NCBI RefSeq assembly: GCF_030848805.1
Contig: NC_092368.1
Location: 7,366,238 to 7,430,237, forward strand
Direction: 5' to 3'
From: Temnothorax longispinosus
Taxonomy: Eukaryota > Arthropoda > Insecta > Hymenoptera > Formicidae
DNA length: 64,000 nucleotides
The notes beneath the pieces were generated by a model that saw nothing but the letters and a program-made list of their open reading frames with translations, was not told the DNA's origin and searched no databases. Position numbers and translations under genes: made by a program. Below are positions 13,801-22,106 of this stretch, piece by piece. Numbering within the stretch: the first letter of the stretch is position 1; the number at the start of each line of letters is the position of its first letter.

Positions 13801-16800
13801 TTGCTGAATAGAAATCGACTTTAAATTTGCGGAAAACGAATCTACATATTGTATAAGAGAGCGTGATAATTTCGATAACGTTCTATTTTTTTTTTCTCAT
13901 TTTCTTTACGTACTGCTAAGCCTTTCGGAAAAGGGCAAAGAGACAGTTTCACAGGAGCAGTTTATCGTACAGAGTTGCTCGATGATTATAGACAGCCGCG
14001 CGTCCACGACAGGCGTGAACGGAGGTGCGACCAGTCCCATGCTTCATTCTCCAAGTAGCATGTCAGCCTCTCGACCCACCGTCGACTCATTGCTCGAGGA
14101 ATTAAGCACCGCAGTGCCTAACGGGTGAGCTTTCTATGTCGCCGCAAATTAATCCCAAAACAATGTAAGAGTTGTATATCAAGCAGGCTGCTTTTAAATA
14201 TCTGACTCTTGTGATTAATAATTTCGAGATTGAGTTGATTGTAAACCGGCGAATTCAGACTTCAACGATTGTCGCTCGATTCGTGCGATCGTAGAAAATC
14301 AAACTCGCCGGCGATTAATGGGGGTGTTGATCCCCAAGATGATTCGCATTCGGTAAAACGGACTGTTGTCCCTCCCTCCCCCTCGAGCAGAGACTACCCC
14401 ACTGATGGAAAAGTGAGAGTCACCATACAAGAGACGTCTACGGAGATACAGCCGGTCTACGACGGCTATCCCTCCAGTCAACATGGCTCACTGAGTCGAA
14501 CCGAAGTTCACCGGAGTTACCCTAACGGTCATACCGCGAGTAACGCTACCAAGGAGCTGGACGACCTAATGGCTTCGCTTTCCGAATTTAAGGTATCCAT
14601 CCATCCATAACATAATCACATAATTGCGTACATAACGCGATGACCCTTGCGGAGCGGCCAATATCTTATTGTTAATATATATTTTGTTTTTGAGAGAATT
14701 TAAATGTATAATTTTAATTGATTAAAAGGAAGATATACGAATTGACAAATCGTTCGAATGTTTAAAATATATGTTGTAAATATTGACAAATTGAGAAATT
14801 CGTAAAAAAATGTGAGAAAGTTGTAGATTGAAGAGAATGCCGCCGTTTCTAAAGGGTTAAATAGCTCTTTCGGTATCCACGTCGGCTTTCAGCCTTCATA
14901 CGTTGCCAATGAGCATGAAAAATCACCAAATAAACTAAATTAAACTCTAGGGTTTGTTGTTGGCTGGAAGCCGAATGGACTTTTTTACGCACGTTTAATC
15001 TCATACCGAAAGAGTAAGCATATGTTGCTTCTCGTCTGCATTGTGTACATAACTAAGTCTGAAGGTAACATTCAAACATCTAGAAGATCTCTACCGTTCC
15101 AAGATAAAGAACTTGAAGGTATACAATTGTTTTTTTCGCATAAGTTCCATTTTTCCGTAAACGGATCCACGTGTAGCTGTCGACGAAACAAGTACAGGCT
15201 GTCCCACTGCCCCCGACTGTTCGCCGCTTTGATTTGCCGTGGAATCGGAAAACACTGGGGCGTTAAATCCACTCCTGCCCATTCTTGGCTCCCCACGTTA
15301 CGAAAATAACCACCTCGCCACAACCGTGGAGCCGGGGACTACCTCTTACCGGAGCCGCACTACATATTCCTTCCCGACGATCTCCCCCTGTTTCCCGCGG
15401 CTGCGAAAGAAGGGGGACCAAGCAGACGAAGCCACGGAGAGGTGGGGCACCCGCGCGTCGGTACGACCCGCCGGAATGCCCGGAGCTTTCGGCTAGTCTG
15501 CAAGCTCGCCCGTGGCGATCTACATCTCCTACTTTTACCTCATCCATCTCGCCCGTGGGTTTTAATTTCTCTTCACTCGACACCTCACGGACTCGCACCC
15601 TTGACATCTCGATCTGACCCTTTTCTCTCACCTTGTCCGTCAAATCAGTCACGCCGATACTCACCCTTGAACAACTTTCGCATCCCAATCCCTTTCATTC
15701 GACACCTCGACACGTACATACGCATACAGACACGTGCACGATTGATACAGATTCGTAGAATTACGCAGAGAATTGTACATCCTCCTTTTTCGAGGGTTCA
15801 GTGCAACGAGTGCAACTATCTCAGCTCTTCGAGAAATTGAGATTATCGATCTCGAGGTTGAGGAAATCCTTTTCACACTTTAGAATAGCAAACGATGGGA
15901 TGTCAGAGAAGCTACAAGGAAAATAATATTTTCTTTAAATTCCTTATCGCCTCATTTTCTCAACCACAAGATCGAGACCGAAGCGCTTACGTCGCACTTC
16001 GGATTCAGTCTCAATCTCTCGGATAGAGAGTTGTTACCCGGATTTTTACGCGCTCGATCCTACGATTCGCGTGTCTTTGCAGATCAATAGCGGCACCCAT
16101 CAGCACCAGACGGTGACCGATTCTCCATACGCGAAGCCCAACAAGGCCACCAAGAGTTCGCAGAGCCCTTTACCCACCGAGAGCACGCAAACTCGCGTCC
16201 ACATCACCGAGACCCACACGACCCATCTCTACCATCCGGGAGAGAGCCAACCTCTCAAGCAGAACCAGTTGGATTCTATGCTTGGTAATCTCCAGGCCGA
16301 CATGAGCCGCCAAGGAGTCAACACAACCCAGAAGGGATGCTGCAACGCTTGTGAGAAGCCCATCGTGGGCCAGGTAGCCCTCAACTGCATCATGATTTTT
16401 GAAAGCTTGATCTTAATATCTGGCGATTGGATATCCTCCTTCACTTAATAATGTTCTTGCTACACAGGTGATAACGGCCTTAGGGAAGACGTGGCATCCA
16501 GAACACTTTACATGTACCCACTGCAACCAGGAATTGGGCACGCGGAATTTCTTTGAGAGGGAGGGTCATCCTTACTGCGAGACGGACTACCATAACTTGT
16601 TCTCGCCTCGTTGCGCTTACTGCAACGGGCCTATTCTCGATGTAAGGATCGCGGGAACATTCTCGGGGCTTTTGAGGGAAAGAGTATAAGCCTCTTAGCT
16701 TATGTTGGTTTCTATCTAAGTGCAACTGAGACGAAGAATGTCTCGTGAAGAAAATAATAAAAAGGACCCGACATAAACTGTCGTTTCACTTGAAATTTTT

Positions 16801-19373
16801 ATCCCTTGGCATTCATGGAATGTCTGAACTTTAATATTCTTAACACAAATTGATAACATTTATAGTTCGAAGATAAACTTTAAATTTTAATTTAACTCTA
16901 TAAACTCTTTTTTTCACTTATAGCTGAAAAAATAACTCTATTAAATTAAAATTTAAAAATCATCAATTCGAACTACAACATAATTATACTGGTCATAAAG
17001 TATAAAACATAAAGTGAGAAATATCAATCAATCATCTCTGGGTCAATCTATACTTTTTTCCTAAATGCCTCAAAATTTTCATCTTGTAAATTCGCTCACG
17101 GATGCGAGAAAAATGTTTTTCTTCCAGAAATGCGTGACCGCCCTGGAGAAGACTTGGCACACCGAACACTTCTTCTGTGCCCAGTGCGGTAAGCAGTTCG
17201 GCGAGGAGGGCTTCCATGAACGGGACGGCAAGCCCTACTGCCGCGAGGACTATTTCGACATGTTCGCGCCCAAGTGCGGCGGCTGCAACCGTGCTATCAT
17301 GGAGAATTATATATCTGCTCTCAACAGTCAGTGGCATCCGGACTGCTTCGTGTGCAGGGTAGGTATCATGCTCGCAAAATTTATCTGTCTCATCACCAAA
17401 TTTTATTTTCAGCTCAAGCTTCACGAGATCGCCAACATCTTTGTTTCCTTCATGCTATCTTAAAAATCTCGAAAAATCGCGGAAGAAATGTCGTAAGAAA
17501 CGCAGACACATTAAACTTTGACAATTACAGGATTGCAAGAAGCCAGTCTCCGGAAAGTCCTTTTACGCGATGGAAGGACAACCGGTGTGCCCCAAATGTG
17601 TCGGGGTAGACGACGACGAGGAAGAGGAAGAGCAAGAGCAAGAGGCGTAGGACATTGCTCGATCCCGCCGCCTCACATCATGCCAATTCCTCACGCTGAT
17701 TTTCTTTGTCACTATTGCCCAGTTACCCCCGCACGATATGTTGCCCCCTGTATGCCCTCTGGCTCTATGAATGCGGAGCCACCCCCCCCCCCTGATCCTT
17801 TGACAGGTGATTTAGCTTGACGCTGAGGGAAACCAAGAGTGGAGAAACGCTGACTGCAAATCACCGTCGTCTAAATTCCGCATCGTGAAACACACACACA
17901 CACACACATCGGAAACACACACTTTGCACACGCATCGGACGCAACACCTCTTGCATCACAGGGCATACTCTCGGCAAGCACAAGTACGAGCTAGCTGCTT
18001 TCGTTTTCAAGCTCGCGTCTTGACATTGTGCCGAGCTCTTGACAATGGAGAGGAATTCTGTCGAGCCGCGCGAATTAGTATTGTTTATGAGAAGTAAAGA
18101 AATAAACTATCCCTCCCTCACTCTATCCCCACTCCCCCAAAAAAAGAAAACAAACCCCTAAAACAAAAAGACACACACGACACCAAGAGTCGACTAGGGC
18201 ATCTACACATATAGCGACTTGGAGATGTGCGTCTTGTGGCAACAGATATGGGGAAGAGCCAAACTAAATGCTGTAGTGTGGACGATGCCGTCGTCACAGA
18301 TGGATGTTTTCATTCCTTAGGTTGTATAGTAGCAGCAGATGAATCGAATTGATATAAAAAATTTATCTTGGGAAAAGTAAGACGATTAATTTCTCTCGAT
18401 CGAATGTTTTATCTCTCTTTGAAAAAATTTTCTAAATAATTAAATATCACATGAATAGATATAATAGCTTCTTTTGCGTCAAGGAAGCTAACTAAAGCGA
18501 ATAAAAAAAAATACATAGTAATTAAAAATTCGATTCTTTTGGTAATACTATACATTTTATTATTATCTATAAGTGATAAACACAAAATGTCGATCTCTAG
18601 TCGTTTTTATTTAGTTTTGTTTAAATTCATATGTATCTCGTTTTATTCAAGACGAGGCCAAGATATGAATAAGAGACGAGGAATAATAGTACAGAATATA
18701 TGCGTACAGGATGTTTTCAAATTACTATTGATTTCTTGTAATTTTTAAATTTTTGCAAATATTTTTTTCTCAGGAACTATGGATTCTGTCATGTCATGAT
18801 ATTAATGATATAGATTTCATTGAAAACATCCAGTTTACGATGTAAAATCTCGTATATTTTTCCAATGTTTTTTCTATAGGACATGATATATTTATTTTTA
18901 AATAGATTTTGAAATGGATTTTTTCTAAGATTTATAGAATTTTGCAATATTTTCTCGCGTACGTGTGTGTATATATCAAACTTATTTTATATGATGCTCT
19001 CAAAACACGTCTATGTTATTTATTTTGCAGGATTGCAGACAAAAGTTTCAGGGAGGCTCCTTCTTCGATCATGAAGGATTGCCGTATTGCGAGACACATT
19101 ATCATGCCAAGAGAGGATCCTTGTGTGCAGGATGTCACAAGCCCATTACCGGTAAATACACCAAATTTGAAATTTAAGATTTTTAATATGATGCTAACAT
19201 GTCTCTTTTGCATTTCACTTTTTTCAGGTCGTTGTATAACAGCAATGTTCCGCAAATTCCATCCCGAGCACTTTGTGTGCGCGTTTTGCCTAAAACAGTT
19301 GAACAAGGGCACGTTCAAGGAGCAAAACGACAAGCCTTACTGCCATGGTTGCTTTGACAAACTCTTCGGATAA
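1762..19373 (+). CDS. Pax: Paxillin, focal-adhesion LIM adaptor (long isoform, 10 coding exons)
   Basis: Paxillin is the cytoplasmic scaffold of integrin adhesions; its LD motifs bind kinases and vinculin-type partners, and its LIM domains target it to adhesions. Coding exons: 1762-1846, 4506-4666, 13176-13353, 13941-14124, 14259-14592, 16083-16373, 16468-16641, 17128-17358, 19031-19151, 19228-19373. All junctions are phase-compatible and sum to 634 residues, near the usual paxillin size of about 560-600. LD motifs: LD1 LDALLADLQ (about residue 28), LD2 LSELDTLLQDL (about 120), an LD3-like TVDSLLEEL (about 190), LD4 ATKELDDLMASLSEFK (299-314), LD5 QLDSMLGNL (about 376). Four LIM zinc fingers fill residues about 398-634, each with the C-x2-C...H-x2-C...C-x2-C...C-x2-C/H pattern, ending KPYCHGCFDKLFG. 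The gene is convergent with Xbp1. The third exon acceptor (13175 or 13187) and fourth acceptor (13940 or 13946) are uncertain by a few codons. Confidence 0.95.
3090..3300. repeat. Fragment of GAGCCCCCGCAGGGGGCGGAA foldback repeat family
   Basis: A G/C block around 3227-3247 (a palindrome centred on CCCCGCAGGGG) followed by CTCCATCCACGCATGCACTTTTTC and CCACACAACAATTGG is shared with the foldback at the right end of the window (63800-64000). A second internal palindrome, CTTTCCACGCGTGGAAAG, sits at about 3155-3172, with the matching half CTTTCCACGCG repeated upstream at about 3095. The shared blocks show the two copies belong to one dispersed family; this copy is rearranged or partly deleted. 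Confidence 0.6.
3351..3657. repeat. Tandem double-hairpin repeat, copy 1
   Basis: Two palindromes stand side by side. The first (3351 to about 3520) pairs AACGCGAGCATGAAATGGGC and GCTTTTCGCGCTTGTTTT with their complements near 3480-3520. The second (about 3525-3657) begins ATAGTATGAACAACT and ends AGTTGTACAATATACTAT, with an inner hairpin GGTCGCACTCGC / GCTCGTGCAACC. A second, closely similar copy lies at 45167-45463 in the HIF intron. No open frame fits a transposase, so this is a non-autonomous element. Confidence 0.85.
4060..4215. repeat. Hairpin MITE-like inverted repeat
   Basis: Arms 4095-4140 and 4152-4197 are near-perfect complements of about 46 bases (CAGATAAACTTTAATCTCGG...) separated by an 11-base loop. 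Outer blocks TCCATTTC and GAAATGGA extend the pairing. No coding content. The single RNA or DNA hairpin it would form lies just upstream of paxillin exon 2. Confidence 0.8.
4506..4666 (+). CDS. Pax: Paxillin coding exon 2 (LD1)
   Basis: Two bases complete the Asp codon begun in exon 1; the exon then encodes ALLADLQNTVSSEGNHVGG and ends TSPLPPQS before a GTATGT donor, in phase 0. The proline-rich end resembles the PPPVPPPPS stretch after LD1 in vertebrate paxillin. Confidence 0.93.
7487..7832. mobile_element. piggyBac-like MITE with TTAA target duplication
   Basis: The element body 7491-7828 (338 bp) is flanked on both sides by TTAA. The left end reads CCTTTTGTGGTCACA and the reverse complement of the right end reads CCCTTCTTGGTCAGCA, so the ends are inverted and similar for about 15 bases. 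TTAA duplication and ends starting with CCY are typical of the piggyBac superfamily. It has no transposase frame. Confidence 0.6.
9868..10132 (-). pseudogene. Degraded Tc1/mariner-type (IS630-like) transposase C-terminus
   Basis: Read on the minus strand, the segment encodes WIGHGGPIAWSSRSPHL, then LWGHLKSMVYAKSVDTLDE, then an in-frame stop after NKPGIF, then CVELCIEMNGEHIKHLL. This is the catalytic-to-C-terminal part of the DDE transposases common in ants and other insects, where the motif is usually RSPDL-x-PLDFFLWGHLK. The stop, the catalytic Asp changed to His (RSPHL) and a one-residue insertion show it is dead. No 5' half was found upstream. Confidence 0.8.
13176..13353 (+). CDS. Pax: Paxillin coding exon 3 (LD2)
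   Basis: Encodes PTYQNREAIEETMGKTGSAS, then LD2 NNNLSELDTLLQDLSNARYN, ending with one base of a split codon before a GTTGAC donor. Acceptors TGTAG (13175) and TTATCAG (13187) are both in frame; the first is preferred because it keeps PTYQ and has a pyrimidine-rich run upstream. LD2 closely matches vertebrate SNLSELDRLLLEL. Confidence 0.88.
13941..14124 (+). CDS. Pax: Paxillin coding exon 4 (LD3-like motif)
   Basis: The open frame contains VSQEQFIVQSCSMIIDSR and, near its end, RPTVDSLLEELSTAVPNG, an LD motif. The donor is GTGAGC at 14125, leaving GG to be completed by the first base of exon 5. Two acceptors (ending 13940 and 13946) both give phase 1 as required, so the first two residues are uncertain. 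Confidence 0.82.
14259..14592 (+). CDS. Pax: Paxillin coding exon 5 (LD4)
   Basis: Starts after GAATTCAG with A completing a Gly codon, and ends TTTAAG before GTATCC in phase 0. It encodes a Ser/Pro-rich linker, the tyrosine stretch IQPVYDGYPSSQ that could be a phosphorylation site, and LD4 ATKELDDLMASLSEFK, almost identical to vertebrate ATRELDELMASLSDFK. LD4 is the FAK/GIT docking helix in vertebrates. Confidence 0.95.
14866..15014. repeat. Short inverted-repeat element in paxillin intron 5
   Basis: Ends CTCTTTCGGTAT and ATACCGAAAGAG are perfect 12-base complements, and an inner pair GTCGGCTTTCAGCC / GGCTGGAAGCCGAA continues the fold. About 150 bp, no coding content; MITE-like. Confidence 0.65.
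15015..16082. other. CpG-rich part of paxillin intron 5, possible internal promoter
   Basis: From about 15150 to 15700 the intron is unusually GC- and CpG-rich, with overlapping open frames on both strands of about 85-140 codons and none that resembles paxillin. Such frames are expected by chance where stop codons are scarce. Its position just before the LD5/LIM exons resembles that of the internal promoter of the LIM-only paxillin product known in Drosophila, so a regulatory role is possible but unproven. Confidence 0.35.
16083..16373 (+). CDS. Pax: Paxillin coding exon 6 (LD5 and start of LIM1)
   Basis: Follows TTTGCAG. Encodes a His/Thr-rich linker (INSGTHQHQTVTDSPYAKPN...), LD5 NQLDSMLGNLQADMSRQGV and the first LIM1 zinc pair CNACEKPIVGQ, ending in phase 0 before GTAGCC. 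LD5 abutting LIM1 is the standard paxillin order. Confidence 0.95.
16468..16641 (+). CDS. Pax: Paxillin coding exon 7 (LIM1 to LIM2)
   Basis: 58 codons between TACACAG and GTAAGG. It supplies the LIM1 ligands WHPEHFTCTHC and HPYCETD, and the first pair of LIM2 CAYCNGPILD. Confidence 0.96.
16855..16980. repeat. AT-rich hairpin in paxillin intron 7
   Basis: TAGTTCGAAGATAAAC... at about 16862 and ...ATCAATTCGAACTA near 16975 form imperfect complementary arms that include TTAAATTTTAATTTAA and its complement. A small MITE-like hairpin with no coding content. Confidence 0.5.
17128..17358 (+). CDS. Pax: Paxillin coding exon 8 (LIM2 to LIM3)
   Basis: 77 codons from KCVTALEKTWHTEHFFCAQC to WHPDCFVCR, between TTCCAG and GTAGGT, both phase 0. 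It completes LIM2 and gives the first zinc module of LIM3 (CGGCNRAIMENY...WHPDC). This exon splices to one of two alternative next exons, at 17531 or 19031. Confidence 0.96.
17531..17650 (+). CDS. Pax: Paxillin alternative last exon: LIM3 end plus acidic tail (short isoform)
   Basis: After AATTACAG comes an open frame in the same phase as exon 9: DCKKPVSGKSFYAMEG, then QPVCPKCVGVDDDEEEEEQ and a TAG stop (39 residues). It starts GATTGCA exactly like exon 9 and supplies a complete second zinc module for LIM3 (D-C...PVC-x2-C), so the product would be a folded three-LIM protein of 585 residues that lacks LIM4 and ends in a run of acidic residues. An AATAAA at 18101-18106 could end this transcript. 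The intact zinc ligands, splice site and frame argue against chance. Confidence 0.85.
   Translation, partial: DCKKPVSGKSFYAMEGQPVCPKCVGVDDDEEEEEQEQEA
17651..18110 (+). other. Putative 3' UTR of short paxillin isoform, with AATAAA
   Basis: Follows the TAG of the alternative last exon. Contains a (CA)n run at about 17886-17908 and a canonical AATAAA at 18101-18106. Transcript end is inferred only from the signal. Confidence 0.5.
19031..19151 (+). CDS. Pax: Paxillin coding exon 9 (LIM3 to LIM4)
   Basis: Follows TTTTGCAG. Encodes DCRQKFQGGSFFDHEG, LPYCETHYHAKRGSLCAGC and HKPIT, ending in phase 1 before GTAAAT. Very close to vertebrate SFFEHDGQPYCEVHYH. Confidence 0.96.
19228..19373 (+). CDS. 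Pax: Paxillin coding exon 10 (LIM4, stop)
   Basis: Follows TTTTTCAG. GT completes Gly, then RCITAMFRKFHPEHFVCAFC, LKQLNKGTFKEQ, NDKPYCHGCFDKLFG and TAA. This is nearly identical to the vertebrate paxillin C-terminus. Confidence 0.97.
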
Positions 19374-21470
19374 ATAATTCATATTTTTCGGAATACTTTT
19401 TTTGTAACATAACGAAACGAGAGGCTGTTTCTCTTGGCAATGTTTTATTATACTTGACGAAATACGTATACGACATAAACACTTACTTGCTTTGATTGTC
19501 TATATAAAAGCGCGAGACGGACTCACATTGTCTAAAGTAGCCTTCTAGAATTTCAATTTTTTTAATCAATATTGACTAACGAATGCATGCAAAAAGAGTA
19601 GAATTTTGATTACAATGACAAAGACCTTTTCTTCGCCAGTAAATATTTAATAATAAAAAATTAGGCGACCTAACTAGCCAAAAAATTCCTCTATATTAAA
19701 ACTCACGAGTCCTTTTTAAATATCTCTCACTTGAAAAGGACTAGATTATGGTCGAAGAAACATCGTGAGTTTTAATATAGAGGAATTTTTTGGCCAGTTA
19801 GGTCGCCTAATTTTCGTTTATTATAAGAATTTTGATTGTTACAGATTATTGTAAAAAGATTAAAGAATTTATTATCCTGTCACCATTTTTTAATCGATGA
19901 GATCGTATTATCTTACACAATTTCTTCTTTCAAGGAAATTGTAAAGTTGTTATATCTGAATGGATATAAGTACAATTCAAATCCCATCCTTCGATTAATA
20001 TCGAATAAATTTTAATAGAAACTTAATTTATGGATATATTTGAAAATTGAAATTAAAAAATCGTGATAAACCTTCTCTCTTATCAAATTTCCATTAAAAA
20101 ATTTAAATTGGTTGAAAATTTAATAAATACGATAAAACATTCTGATCTTTGTGCGTTTTGTAAACTATTTAATTTTATATAATAAATCGCGCACGTATTC
20201 TCAAACCGCTCAGTTTGAGTTTGTCATGCCGTTTAACGATTAACGAGAAAAGGGTGCTATAGTTTATCTTTATTAATAATTTGTATCGATATCTAGTAAT
20301 ATTTGTATAACCGTATCTTTGCCACCAAATATCTCCCTAATGAAAGCTTTTCCCGTGCGTTAGAAAGATTTCGTATATTTATAAGATATTTAAATAGCAC
20401 TAATATAATAATCAGTTTAACATTACCGCGCAAACAGCGCTACAAGTTTACCATGCCTGCTATATTGAATCGCATATAGTAGAACAAATTCGCGTCACCA
20501 TGTACAAACGACGCTTTAGCGCACAGAATTGGAAAACAAAAGATATACCATTAGTTTCAGATTTATTTCTGTTGCACAGCGAAGATCGAAAAATCAATAT
20601 ATATATACACACTATATATAATATGTATAGACATGTAACATTAATAAATTTCTTAAATAGAGGCATCTGTGTACGTGTGTATATGTAAAAAAAATTAACT
20701 GGTTGTGTCTATGGAAAACTATTTTACTTATCTTCTTACAACATCAAATAAATTAAAGAAAATTTATAATCTTGGATATATATACAAAAATATATTCTTT
20801 TTACTAAAGTCACTCGTCTTAATGTCATTAATTTTGCATTGCAAATAATTTGATATACTGTTAATTTAAACCAAATTAGACAATACGTGACAATACGTAT
20901 AGTGCTAATTATTTGTGCTGCATAAAGCTACTATCCAAAACTTATGACAAAAGAGAGAGAGAGGAAACAAATTTATCTCTTCATAGAGGCCTGAACCGTC
21001 TCTCTGCTATTTTATAATAACTTTTATTAGAAAGCCTTTTTAAATTAGTTATACTCTGTCTCTTCCTATAGCTATCATTTACATAATGTAAAAGAATTTA
21101 ATTATACAGATATAATTAACGCACACGTTGAGTGTGAACTTAAGTACATATGTCTTTATTACAAAATATTTACATAACTTGCAACAAGTTACATTTCCAA
21201 GATTACCCATTTCATTCAAAACGTTTATTACGAAGCTAAATTGCTCAATATTGATAAAAAGAAATGTGCGAAAGTCTAATCGAAGCTTGAAAGTTTTTAT
21301 CAAATGTCAAATGAATGATAGACTGCGTATTATAATGATCTTTTCTGAAAGCTAGCCTCTCTCTCCTTTCTCTTTTGTATCCTACTTTCGCTAAAATTCT
21401 CCATATCACAGATGTAACGATTCGACATCGATCTGGCGCTCGCCTTGGCAGCACGCCTTATCTGGAACTG
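19374..21470. other. Convergent 3' UTRs and spacer between paxillin and Xbp1
   Basis: AT-rich. The left part should be the 3' UTR of the long paxillin mRNA (possible AATAAA near 19652 and 20182). The right part, read on the minus strand, should be the Xbp1 3' UTR; candidate AATAAA signals lie at about 21159-21154 and 21027-21022, some 310-450 bases after the stop. One hairpin repeat (19657-19814) is inserted. No gene recognised. Confidence 0.5.
19657..19814. repeat. Hairpin MITE-like element in the paxillin 3' flank
   Basis: AAAATTAGGCGACCTAACT... and its near-perfect complement ...AGTTAGGTCGCCTAATTTT bound the element; arms are about 50 bases with about 50 bases between. No coding content. 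If the long paxillin mRNA extends this far, the hairpin would be in its 3' UTR. Confidence 0.8.
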
Positions 21471-22106
21471 TCAGCCCAACGTGGGAAACAGCTCGCTGAA
21501 GCTCTCAGACCAGAGGTCGAACAAGGCGTCTGACACGTGTGATTGCGGAGAGTCGTGAGACTCGTATCCACCATCCGATAAACTGGCGCAGTCTAGCTGC
21601 TTCGCCGAAGAACTGACGCCACAGCTGTCCACATCGCTCATAGCAGGTGACATGGAATTGGTGTACGCCGGCGAGAATTGCGTCGGGTAGCACAGATGAA
21701 CGCCCGAAGAGGGAACGGTGAGATGCGTAGCGTCGTCCGTGATCTGGTTGACGACGTTGTTCTCGGTACTGACTACCTCCTGTACGCACTCCTGGATACC
21801 CATGCAACCGTCGTTTTCTTCGCCTGGATACATAATTGTGATGGAGTTAGTGGTTTCGTCGTATGTACCGTAGAGAGTGTCGAGATCCGATGCTGTCTCT
21901 GATTCTTGTTTAATCTCGGTCTTGATCGATGATGTCATGCTTCTTGTGTCGCAATCGGCGAGAAACCAATTAGATGTAGTTTGTAGACAGGAGGATGTGC
22001 TATTTACGCTTCCACCAGTTCTATTGGCTTCCACATTTTCTGATGTCTGCCCCACCAATGCTTCTGGATGGTTAGATTTTTTAACGGGAGCTTCGTTGAC
22101 GGACAC
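21471..22106 (-). CDS. Xbp1: Xbp1 coding exon 3 (dual-frame: XBP1s C-terminus and XBP1u tail)
   Basis: Acceptor CCACAG precedes 22106. In the spliced-XBP1 frame it encodes VSVNEAPVKKSNHPEALVGQ through FSELFPTLG and stops TGA at 21473-21471. In the unspliced frame the first 103 bases encode a 33-residue tail ending WGRHQKMWKPIELVEA and stop TAA at 22006-22004. In the acidic transactivation part, SDGGYESHDSPQS and SFSELFPTL match the conserved XBP1s C-terminus. Confidence 0.94.
   Translation of the reverse strand: MSVNEAPVKKSNHPEALVGQTSENVEANRTGGSVNSTSSCLQTTSNWFLADCDTRSMTSSIKTEIKQESETASDLDTLYGTYDETTNSITIMYPGEENDGCMGIQECVQEVVSTENNVVNQITDDATHLTVPSSGVHLCYPTQFSPAYTNSMSPAMSDVDSCGVSSSAKQLDCASLSDGGYESHDSPQSHVSDALFDLWSESFSELFPTLG

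Noticed and set aside
15263..15840. Overlapping frames of 110-141 codons before paxillin exon 6
   Set aside because: They do not resemble paxillin linkers, no phase-compatible acceptor/donor pair joins them to exons 5 and 6, and both strands are open.
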